DNA of 19,904 bases. It comes from Bacteroidales bacterium. GTDB taxonomy: Bacteria; Bacteroidota; Bacteroidia; Bacteroidales; UBA932. Below the pieces are notes generated by a model. That model had not been told where the DNA came from, did no database searches, and saw nothing but the letters and a program-made list of their open reading frames with translations. A program made the translations under genes and the position numbers. Where the stretch lies: the NCBI GenBank assembly GCA_017551405.1, contig JAFZLP010000149.1, positions 1 through 19,904 on the forward strand, in the 5' to 3' direction. How positions within the stretch are numbered: the first letter of the stretch is position 1; every line of letters begins with the position of its first letter. Shown piece after piece: positions 7,973 through 14,663 of this stretch.

Positions 7973-10321
7973 TTATTTAACCTTTATCTCTTCAATCGGG
8001 TTCTCCGGGATGAGCGCCCTGTGGGCAGGCCAGCTGAGGGGCTTGGCCTCCTTGAATGCGGCAGTGGCGCGGATGTCGGCAGCCGAAGCTCCGAAGCAAG
8101 CCAGGTAGTTTCCGGCCGCAGTCTCCCAGGCCGAGGAGTCTTCATTGAATGAAGCCAGGGTATAGGGATCGATGCTGAAGGTGACCACCTCGGACGTTCC
8201 GGGTGCGAGCTGCGCGGTCTTGGCGAAAGCCTTCAGTTCGAGGGCCGGCTTCACGAGGCCGCCGTCGGGGGCGGTCACATAGAGCTGCACGACTTCCTTG
8301 CCCGCCACGGCGCCGACATTGGTCACGGTGATGCTGGCGCTGACGCTTCCGTCCTTGCCAACCTTGACGACAGGCTTCGAATACTTGAAGGAGGTGTAGC
8401 TGAGGCCGTAGCCGAAGGGATAGGAGACGGCCTTGCCTGCAGTCTGGAAGTAGCGGTAACCAACCCAGATGCCCTCCTTGTATTCGGTGTAATCCACATT
8501 CCTGACGGGAGTCTTCTTGGCTCCGGTGAGGAAGCTTGTGAAGGGATCGAACGAAGAGGAACCGTTGTACTCATACGGGAAATTGGCCGATGACGGGATG
8601 TCCAGATAGTTCACGGGGAAGGTCATGGGGAGCTTTCCGGAGGGATTCACCTTGCCGGCAAGGATGTCGGCCACCACGGCGCCGCCTTCCTGTCCGGGAG
8701 TCCAGGCGAGCAGTACGGCGTCGGGAATCTGCTTCCAGGAAGCGGTCTCGATGACGCCGCCGATATTCAGGACCACGATCATTTTCTTGCCTGCGGCATG
8801 GTACACGTCGGCAATCGTCTGAAGCATTTCGCGTTCGTCGCCAGTGAGGGTCCAGTCGCCGTCGACGGCCTTGCGGTCTGCGCCTTCGCCCGCGTTACGG
8901 GCAATCACGAGCACTGCTACGTCGGTGCGGGGCTCCATCTTCTTGATGAAACTGCGGGAAACGTTCATTTCCGGAATCACGGGGTCTCCGAGCAGGATGC
9001 CCAGGCCGCCGGCAGCGTTGTTCTTGAGCTCGGTCTTCTTGAGGTCGATGTATTTGGTGTACCACGATGCAATGTCCTGATTCACATGGTATCCGGCTTC
9101 TTCCAGACCTTCGGCCACGCCTTTGACATAAGCCTTGTTCACATTGCCGGAACCGGTGCCGCCGGCCACGAAGTCATAGGCACCCACGCCGTACAGCGCC
9201 ACGTTCAGGCCTCCGTCGAGGGGGAGGGCGCCGTTGTTCTCGAGCAGGACGAGGCCTTCCTCAGCGGCGTTGCGTGCAACCGCAGCGTGTGCCTTGAGGT
9301 CGGGTTTGTTGGAGTATCTGTAACCGGCGAAACGGGGAGTGCGGACGATGAATTCGAGCATGCGGCGCACATTGGTGTCGAGCTCTTCGCGGCTGATGGT
9401 GCCGTCCTTTACTGCTGCAAGGATGCGCTCGATTTCCTGTTCCATGCCGGGCTCCATGAGGTCGTTGCCGGCCTTCACGGCAGCCACGGTGCCTTCCTTG
9501 AAGCCCCAGTCGGTCATGACTATGCCCCTGTAACCCCATTCATCGCGGAGAATGGTGGTGAGGAGGTCGTGCGACTGCTGCGAGAACTGTCCGTTGATCC
9601 TGTTGTAGGAGCTCATTACTGTCCAGGGATCGGCCTCCTTGACGGCGATCTCGAAGCCCTTGAGGTAGAGTTCGCGGAGGGCGCGGGGGCTGAGCCTGGC
9701 GTCGTCCACCATGCGGTTCGTTTCCTGGGAGTTAACGGCGAAATGCTTGGCGCTCACGCCCACACCCTGGCTCTGGACGCCCTTGATATAGGCGGCGGCC
9801 ATCTTGCCGGAAAGAAGCGGATCTTCCGAGAAATACTCGAAATTACGGCCGCAGAGGGGGTTGCGGTGCAGGTTCTGGCCGGGAGCCAGGAGCACGTCGC
9901 AGCCATATTCAAGCACCTCGTTGCCCATTGCGGAGGTCATCTCCTGTACAAGGGCGGTGTTCCAGGTGGAGGCGAGCACGGTGCCCACCGGGAAGCCGGT
10001 GCAGAAGAATGTGGCATCCGTTCCGTGACGGGTGGGATTGATGCGCAGGCCGGCAGGGCCGTCGGCAAGTACCGTCTGGGGGATTCCGAGGCGGGGAACG
10101 GCGCGGGTGGTGCCGGCGGCACCGGGAACCAGCGACTCGTTGGCCGCGGTGAGCGAACCCGCCGTCATGCTGCCCCAGCCGGATCCTACGAGAAGGGTGA
10201 CCTTCTCTTCGGTGGTGAGGGCGTTCAGGATTTCGTCGATGTTGTTTTTGTCGAGCCTTGGCTGCGCCGGAACCGACAGGCCGGAGAGCAGGGCTGCAGA
10301 AATCAGGAGAAGTTTACGCAT
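7973..10321 (-). CDS. GH3 family beta-glycosidase (probable periplasmic beta-glucosidase)
   Basis: This 782-residue enzyme hydrolyses terminal beta-linked glucose, or possibly xylose, from oligosaccharides. The N-terminus MRKLLLISAALLSGLSVPAQ is a Sec signal peptide without a lipobox cysteine, so it should be soluble in the periplasm. In the (beta/alpha)8 domain, LADGPAGLR is at 85-93, the substrate-binding KHFAVNSQE at 192-200, and the nucleophile Asp271 is in GIVMTDWG. In the alpha/beta-sandwich domain, NAGEGADRK places the likely acid/base Glu at 479. A fibronectin-III-like domain follows at about 655-730. The length and domain order are those of typical three-domain GH3 enzymes. It is codirectional with the HTCS gene but separated by 110 bp holding a hairpin, so it is probably transcribed from its own promoter. 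The family is firm. Beta-glucosidase is the best guess, with beta-xylosidase the main alternative. Confidence 0.93.
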   Translation of the reverse strand: MRKLLLISAALLSGLSVPAQPRLDKNNIDEILNALTTEEKVTLLVGSGWGSMTAGSLTAANESLVPGAAGTTRAVPRLGIPQTVLADGPAGLRINPTRHGTDATFFCTGFPVGTVLASTWNTALVQEMTSAMGNEVLEYGCDVLLAPGQNLHRNPLCGRNFEYFSEDPLLSGKMAAAYIKGVQSQGVGVSAKHFAVNSQETNRMVDDARLSPRALRELYLKGFEIAVKEADPWTVMSSYNRINGQFSQQSHDLLTTILRDEWGYRGIVMTDWGFKEGTVAAVKAGNDLMEPGMEQEIERILAAVKDGTISREELDTNVRRMLEFIVRTPRFAGYRYSNKPDLKAHAAVARNAAEEGLVLLENNGALPLDGGLNVALYGVGAYDFVAGGTGSGNVNKAYVKGVAEGLEEAGYHVNQDIASWYTKYIDLKKTELKNNAAGGLGILLGDPVIPEMNVSRSFIKKMEPRTDVAVLVIARNAGEGADRKAVDGDWTLTGDEREMLQTIADVYHAAGKKMIVVLNIGGVIETASWKQIPDAVLLAWTPGQEGGAVVADILAGKVNPSGKLPMTFPVNYLDIPSSANFPYEYNGSSSFDPFTSFLTGAKKTPVRNVDYTEYKEGIWVGYRYFQTAGKAVSYPFGYGLSYTSFKYSKPVVKVGKDGSVSASITVTNVGAVAGKEVVQLYVTAPDGGLVKPALELKAFAKTAQLAPGTSEVVTFSIDPYTLASFNEDSSAWETAAGNYLACFGASAADIRATAAFKEAKPLSWPAHRALIPENPIEEIKVK

Positions 10322-10342
10322 TGTATTTATTGGTTATGTTGT

Positions 10343-10361
10343 TTTTCTTTCTCAAAGAAAA
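10343..10361 (-). other. small A/T-rich hairpin in the GH3 leader
   Basis: TTTTCTTT at 10343-10350 can pair with AAAGAAAA at 10354-10361 around a three-base loop, about 20-40 bp before the GH3 start codon. It could be a leader structure of the GH3 mRNA or simply low-complexity AT sequence. No convincing promoter box was found in this gap. Confidence 0.3.
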
Positions 10362-10372
10362 GTAAAAATAAT

Positions 10373-10402
10373 CAAAGGACAAGGCCGCGGCCCCGTCCTT
10401 TG
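10373..10402 (-). terminator. GC-rich hairpin after the HTCS gene, probable terminator
   Basis: CAAAGGAC (10373-10380) pairs with GTCCTTTG (10395-10402). Inside is the palindrome GGCCGCGGCC, set off by an AA/CC mismatch. Read on the - strand the stem is followed by an AT-rich tract (ATTATTTTTACTTTT) rather than a perfect T run. It lies 30 bp after the HTCS stop and 51 bp before the GH3 start. This fits a terminator that uncouples the two genes. An attenuator of GH3 is the alternative. Confidence 0.6.
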
Positions 10403-10405
10403 ACA

Positions 10406-10425
10406 GTTCAATAAAACATTTGAAC
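10406..10425. promoter_or_regulatory. inverted repeat GTTCAA-N8-TTGAAC upstream of GH3, candidate operator
   Basis: A perfect 6-bp inverted repeat surrounds an 8-bp AT-rich centre, about 85-105 bp upstream of the GH3 start and just after the HTCS stop. Bases 10412-10424 (TAAAACATTTGAA) recur exactly at 14588-14600 in the divergent HTCS/esterase region. The core TTTGAACA also recurs at 14532-14539. The shared sequence suggests a common regulator, most simply the neighbouring HTCS. The inference is from the sequence only. Confidence 0.4.
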
Positions 10426-10431
10426 ACAGAG

Positions 10432-13400
10432 CTAAACAAAATCCGACGGCGGCACCCCGAACTGCTTCTTGAAGGACGTGGAGAAATGCGACGGAGTGTT
10501 GAATCCGGTCATGTATGCAATCTCCGACATGTTGTATTTTCCTTCTTTCAGAAGCGTGGCCGCGCGGTTCAGTTTGTAGCGCTTGAAGAATACCGACGGA
10601 TTCTCGCCTGTGAGGCCCTTGACCTTGTAGTAGAACTTGGTGCGCGAAATCTTCATCATTTCGGTGATGCGCATGATGTCAAGGTCGGCGTTGGCCAGTT
10701 CCTTCTCCATCAGTTCATAGAGCTCCTTCATGAAGGCGGCGTCGCGGGGAGACAGCACCTCGGGGCCGATTTCCTCGGCGGTGGTTACCGAGCCCAGCTT
10801 GCGGTGAAGCTTTTCGCGGTTCTCCAGCAGCGACTTGACAAGAGCCAGGAGGTAGGCGGGCTGGAAGGGTTTGGCGACGTATGCGTCGGCGCCCTTGTCG
10901 AGGCCCTGCACCTGGTTTTCGACGGCCACCTTGGCCGTGACCAGCACCACCGGAATGTGGCTGAGCTGGAGGTCTCCCTTGATCTTTTCGCAGAGCTCGT
11001 ATCCGCTCATTCCCGGCATCACCACATCGCTGATTATCAGGTCGGGAATATCCTCTTCCATGCTCTTCAGGGCGGATGCGGCATCGAAATACAGCGACAC
11101 CTTGTACTGCGGCGAAAGCATGATCTTGAGGTAGTTGGCTATGTCGATGTCGTCGTCGACCACGGCGATGCGCTTGCGCGCGCGTCCGTCGGAGGCCGAT
11201 GACTCTTCGCCTGCAGCCGGGGCTTCCACGAACTGGATCTGCGGCTTTTCGTCGGTGCGCTCGTCCTCGGTGTAGGACGACGCGCTCACCGGCAGCACGA
11301 GCCCGAACACTGCACCGCCCTCGGGGGCGTTCCACGCCTTGATGTATCCGTGGTGAAGGCCCGTGAGCGCGCGTGCATAGTAAAGGCCTATGCCGGAGCC
11401 CATGATCTCCTTGCCGCCGGAAGCCTGATAGAAGCGTTCGAATATCTTCTCCAGCTGGTCCGGGGCTATTCCGGGGCCGCTGTCGCTCACCTGGATAAAG
11501 GCGTAGCGGCTGTCCTTGTCGGCTTCGGTGAGGGGGAAGCGGGCGGCCGCATCGTCACGGGTGACAACGTCGAAACTGAGCGAGACCCTGCCGCCTGAGG
11601 GGGTGAATTTCAGGGCGTTGGACAGCAGGTTCATGACCACCTTCTGCACCTTGTCCACATCGGCCCACATGGTGAAGGAATCTTCCAGGCCGTAGGTGTT
11701 GAGCTCGATACCCTTGGATTTGGCGTTGTGGCGGAAGAGGTCGGCAATGCCCTTCAGGGGCGGGACGATGTCCATTTTGGCCACCTTCATCTGCAGCTTG
11801 CTGTTGCCGATGCGGTTGAAGTCGAGCAGCTGGTTCACGAGCGAAAGCATCCAGGTGGCGTTGCGGTTTATGATATCCACCAGCTGGCGGTCCTGGCCTT
11901 TGACGGTGTCCGATGCGGCAAGCTGCTGCGCCGGGCCCGCAATCATGGTGAGCGGGGTGCGGAACTCATGGGCCACATTGGAGAAATAGTTCATCTGGAT
12001 CTGGTTCAGGGCCTTTTCGGCCTTCTGCGCCTCCTCGGCCTGCTCCCTCTCCCTGCGCACCTCGTGAATGCGGCGGGCCGCCTGCTTCCGCACCTTGCGC
12101 ACGTGGCGGTAGAAGGTGTATACCATGCTCAGGACAAACAGCCCGGCGAGCACATACAGAAGGATGGCCCACCAGCTGCGGTACCAGGGCGGCAACACTT
12201 TGATATCCAGCGATTCCACCGTTTCGGTGACACTGTGGCTGCCGTTGGTGATGCGCACCAGGAGCCTGTACTTTCCGGGAGGGATGTTGGCGAAATAGGC
12301 GTTGTGGCGGGTGCCGATCTTGACCCAGTCGCGGTCGAATCCCTCCAGCTTGTATGCGTAGCGGATCTGTTCGTAGCCGCTGTAGTCCAGGGCGGCAAAG
12401 GAGATGTCGAAGCCGTTCTGGCTGTCCTTTATCCTGACCTGCGGCTTGTCGGCCAGAGGCTTGTCTATGGGCCCCTTCGCGGAAGGGATGACAAGCCTGT
12501 TGTGGATGGTGAGGTTCTCGAATACCAGCGGCACCGTACGCTTTGCAGGCGTGTCCAGGGGATTGAACCAGGTGATGCCGTGGAGGCCGCCGAACACCAT
12601 CGTGCCGTCGGGCAGCATGCACGACGCCCGGTCGTTGAACTGGTTGCCGCCTATGCCGTCGGCGTCGAAGAAGTGGACAAAACTGTCGGTGGTGCGGTCG
12701 TAGCGTGCAAGGCCGTCCATGGTGGAAACCCAGATATTGCCATGCCTGTCTTCGGATATGGAGCAGATGTCCTGGCAGGGGAGAGCTCCCTCCACCGTAG
12801 AGATGCTGCCGTCCTTGCCGGAATAACGCATAATGCCGTTTGCCAGGGTGCCGATCCAGATATCGCCGGCGCCGTCCATCATCATGCAGTTCGGCGCCAT
12901 CGTGAGGCGCTTGATGCAGGCGTTGAACTGGTCGTCGTCAAGGGGCAGCTCGCGGCTCTCGAACGAATAGGTGTTCACTTCAAGCGGCTTCCGGCCGAAT
13001 GCCGCCAGCATCATTTTGCCGGGCTCGCGCATGACCATCGCAGAAACGGCGGTCATCTCCTCCGGCCCGATGAATGGCACTTCCTGCGTGCTGTCGCCCT
13101 TCCTGTCGTAGCGGATAAGGCGGTTTCCCCACCCGCCGATCCAGATGCACCCACGGTCGTCTTCTGCGACACAGATTGGATACATGGCATAAATCACCTT
13201 CAGGGGCTGGAGCGTATGCCCGTTCCAGCGGCAGCGGATTACCCTCATCTTGTCGGTAAACAGCAGCCAGAGGTCGCCGGCGGAGTCGCAGAACATGCCG
13301 GAAACGCGGATGTAGCCGACGCTGGAGTCGCTTATCAGCCGGTAAGTGTCTACGGGAAGGATTTCGCTGCTTTTGATGTCATAGCGGAACAGGCCGTCGC

Positions 13401-14493
13401 GGAGCGTGGAGATCCACAGCCCGCCGTCATGGTCAGGGCAGACAGCGGTGACATTCCTGCCCTGGAAGGCCCCGGTGAGGTACTTGTTGCTGCCGAAAAG
13501 GCCGCGGTCGTGATAGGATACCGAGAAGCCGCGGTCGGTAGTGCCGAACCAGATGTTCCCGGCGCTGTCAAGGTAGATGCTGCGGATCTCGTTGTCGGGA
13601 ATGTCGTAGGGGAAATCGGCGTCGCCCTGGAACAGCACCCTTTCACGGGGGCGCGAGTAAAAGAAAAAGCCCTTGCCGATGACGTTCAGCAGCACCGACC
13701 TTTCGTCGGGAGCGAAGAGCATGTCGATGTCGCCTCCGGTGATGCGCTTCTCGGCCTTGATTGCGGCGGGAAGGGGCTTGAACTGCCCCGTGCGGGCATC
13801 CAGGATGCTCAGGCTGCCCATTCCGGACAGCCACAGCTCGCCGGAGCCGGCATCGCAGAGGTGATAGCTCACGTGGGGGAGAGGGATGCTTGAAATGAGG
13901 GTGAAATCTGCCGGGCTGTAGCAGTTGAGCACGCGCCCGTCGCCGGAGATGTTCCAGATAAGGCCGTCCCTGCCGATGATGCTCGGGTGGGCGCCGAACG
14001 AGTTGAATTCGCGTATTACGGGCCGGATGGCCTCCTGGTCGGAATCGTAGCGGAACAGCGTGGTGCCGTTGGAGAAGAGCATTTCGCCGCGCGGGGTCTC
14101 CATCATGAGGCTGATGTTGCGCGAGGAGTCCATGACCGGCACGCGGGTGAATCCTCCGCCTACGCTGCGGCGGGCCACGCCGTTGAAGGTGGTCACCCAC
14201 AGGGTGCCGTCCTGGGCGGAATGCACTGCGTTTATCTGGTTGTCAGGCAGGCCGAGCGAGTCGCTCACGCTGAAGAACTGGTGGTACTCGTTTACCGTGT
14301 ACTTGTTGAGGCCGCGCGAAGTCGCGATCCAGATGTGTCCGTACTTGTCTTCGGCGAATCCGTTCACCTTCAGGTTGGAAATCTGCGGGGATATCGCAAA
14401 GCTTCCTTCCGCCGGCTGCGGGAGTTCTCCACCGTCATATTTTGAACAGGAAACCGCAAGCAGCAGAATCCCGATCATCAGTTTCATTCTCAT
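10432..14493 (-). CDS. hybrid two-component system (HTCS) glycan sensor-regulator
   Basis: This 1353-residue one-protein two-component system senses a glycan fragment in the periplasm and activates PUL genes. Residues 40-650 are Reg_prop beta-propeller repeats of the GxIWIGTxxGLxRY type; about eleven are visible, for example at 52-65, 312-325, 449-462 and 543-557. A Y_Y_Y domain (about 690-768, with YAYKLEGFDRDW) precedes a membrane helix at 773-795. The histidine kinase has H842 in AHEFRTP, the N box near N955, DSGPGI at 1004 and GSGIGL at 1032. The receiver domain has D1156 in ISDVVMPG and K1208 in AKPF. A C-terminal AraC-type HTH (about 1255-1353) completes the protein. The ATG at 14493 begins MRMKLMIGILLLAVSC, a signal peptide with a lipobox-like end; ATG 14487 is also possible. 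An upstream TTG extension lacks support. It is divergent from the esterase-SusCD operon, the usual target arrangement. Confidence 0.95.
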   Translation of the reverse strand: MRMKLMIGILLLAVSCSKYDGGELPQPAEGSFAISPQISNLKVNGFAEDKYGHIWIATSRGLNKYTVNEYHQFFSVSDSLGLPDNQINAVHSAQDGTLWVTTFNGVARRSVGGGFTRVPVMDSSRNISLMMETPRGEMLFSNGTTLFRYDSDQEAIRPVIREFNSFGAHPSIIGRDGLIWNISGDGRVLNCYSPADFTLISSIPLPHVSYHLCDAGSGELWLSGMGSLSILDARTGQFKPLPAAIKAEKRITGGDIDMLFAPDERSVLLNVIGKGFFFYSRPRERVLFQGDADFPYDIPDNEIRSIYLDSAGNIWFGTTDRGFSVSYHDRGLFGSNKYLTGAFQGRNVTAVCPDHDGGLWISTLRDGLFRYDIKSSEILPVDTYRLISDSSVGYIRVSGMFCDSAGDLWLLFTDKMRVIRCRWNGHTLQPLKVIYAMYPICVAEDDRGCIWIGGWGNRLIRYDRKGDSTQEVPFIGPEEMTAVSAMVMREPGKMMLAAFGRKPLEVNTYSFESRELPLDDDQFNACIKRLTMAPNCMMMDGAGDIWIGTLANGIMRYSGKDGSISTVEGALPCQDICSISEDRHGNIWVSTMDGLARYDRTTDSFVHFFDADGIGGNQFNDRASCMLPDGTMVFGGLHGITWFNPLDTPAKRTVPLVFENLTIHNRLVIPSAKGPIDKPLADKPQVRIKDSQNGFDISFAALDYSGYEQIRYAYKLEGFDRDWVKIGTRHNAYFANIPPGKYRLLVRITNGSHSVTETVESLDIKVLPPWYRSWWAILLYVLAGLFVLSMVYTFYRHVRKVRKQAARRIHEVRREREQAEEAQKAEKALNQIQMNYFSNVAHEFRTPLTMIAGPAQQLAASDTVKGQDRQLVDIINRNATWMLSLVNQLLDFNRIGNSKLQMKVAKMDIVPPLKGIADLFRHNAKSKGIELNTYGLEDSFTMWADVDKVQKVVMNLLSNALKFTPSGGRVSLSFDVVTRDDAAARFPLTEADKDSRYAFIQVSDSGPGIAPDQLEKIFERFYQASGGKEIMGSGIGLYYARALTGLHHGYIKAWNAPEGGAVFGLVLPVSASSYTEDERTDEKPQIQFVEAPAAGEESSASDGRARKRIAVVDDDIDIANYLKIMLSPQYKVSLYFDAASALKSMEEDIPDLIISDVVMPGMSGYELCEKIKGDLQLSHIPVVLVTAKVAVENQVQGLDKGADAYVAKPFQPAYLLALVKSLLENREKLHRKLGSVTTAEEIGPEVLSPRDAAFMKELYELMEKELANADLDIMRITEMMKISRTKFYYKVKGLTGENPSVFFKRYKLNRAATLLKEGKYNMSEIAYMTGFNTPSHFSTSFKKQFGVPPSDFV

Positions 14494-14497
14494 ATTA

Positions 14498-14505
14498 CAA
14501 ATATA
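14498..14505 (-). promoter_or_regulatory. candidate -7 box for the HTCS gene
   Basis: On the - strand this reads TATATTTG, an exact match to the Bacteroidetes -7 consensus TAnnTTTG. It ends only 4 bp before the chosen ATG (14493), so transcription would begin at or near the start codon. Either the mRNA is essentially leaderless, the start is the ATG at 14487, or the match is fortuitous. No TTTG at the proper -33 spacing was seen. Confidence 0.35.
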
Positions 14506-14533
14506 AGCAAGAAGATGATTATTCCGCCGTTTT

Positions 14534-14563
14534 TGAACAAATAGAAAGAAAAATGAACAAATA
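14534..14563. repeat. perfect direct repeat TGAACAAATA, 20-bp period, candidate HTCS operator
   Basis: Two identical 10-mers lie at 14534-14543 and 14554-14563, with a 10-bp A-rich spacer. The 20-bp period is close to two helical turns, which suits two AraC-type DNA-binding domains on one DNA face. The repeat lies 40-70 bp upstream of the HTCS start and 100-130 bp upstream of the esterase start. Confidence 0.55.
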
Positions 14564-14569
14564 ATTTTC

Positions 14570-14608
14570 AATGGCGGGGCAGGTAATTAAAACATTTGAA
14601 AATGGCGG
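14570..14608. repeat. two copies of AATGGCGG, 31 bp apart
   Basis: AATGGCGG occurs at 14570-14577 and 14601-14608, both preceded by T-rich sequence (TTTTC and TTTGA). A third GGCGG lies on the opposite strand at 14524-14528. In such an AT-rich gap these GC islands stand out and may be part of regulator binding sites. Chance recurrence is possible. Confidence 0.3.
14588..14600. repeat. 13-bp sequence TAAAACATTTGAA shared with the GH3 upstream region
   Basis: An exact copy is at 10412-10424. In both places it lies upstream of a gene expected to be controlled by the HTCS: 64 bp before the esterase start here, and 91 bp before the GH3 start there. Relative to the HTCS start it is 95 bp upstream in the same orientation as the GH3 copy. 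Confidence 0.45.
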
Positions 14609-14632
14609 CAAGAGATTGTAAAGGCATAGAGG

Positions 14633-14640
14633 TATTTTTG
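14633..14640 (+). promoter_or_regulatory. candidate -7 box for the esterase-SusCD operon
   Basis: TATTTTTG matches the Bacteroidetes -7 consensus TAnnTTTG exactly. Transcription would start near 14646-14648, leaving a leader of roughly 17 bases before the ATG at 14664. No TTTG is present at the expected -33 distance, which is compatible with an activator-dependent promoter. Confidence 0.5.
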
Positions 14641-14663
14641 CATTGTTAAAAACTGCATTTACA

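Larger units (their letters stand above)
14494..14663. promoter_or_regulatory. divergent regulatory region between HTCS and the esterase-SusCD operon
   Basis: This 170-bp AT-rich gap separates divergent starts in otherwise GC-rich DNA. It holds a candidate -7 box for each direction, a 10-bp direct repeat, a 13-bp sequence shared with the GH3 upstream region, and two copies of AATGGCGG. It is the most likely binding region for the HTCS DNA-binding domain. No small gene is apparent in it. Confidence 0.75.

Noticed and set aside
8798..10414. A 538-codon open frame antisense to the GH3 gene
   Set aside because: The opposite strand encodes a GH3 enzyme with signal peptide, nucleophile and acid/base motifs. 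The antisense frame is open only because of GC-rich codon bias and has no recognisable domain.
11728..13893. A 721-codon open frame antisense to the HTCS beta-propeller region
   Set aside because: It has an Ala/Val/His/Gly-rich composition typical of antisense shadows and no motif, while the HTCS on the other strand is unmistakable.
14494..14571. TTG-initiated N-terminal extension of the HTCS (26 residues before the ATG)
   Set aside because: It would run through the candidate operator repeats and place charged residues before the signal peptide. The ATG at 14493 gives a clean signal sequence.
14643..14663. TTG start extending the esterase by seven codons
   Set aside because: The ATG at 14664 gives a canonical lipoprotein signal. 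The TTG at 14643 lies only a few bases from the candidate -7 box, at or upstream of the expected transcription start.
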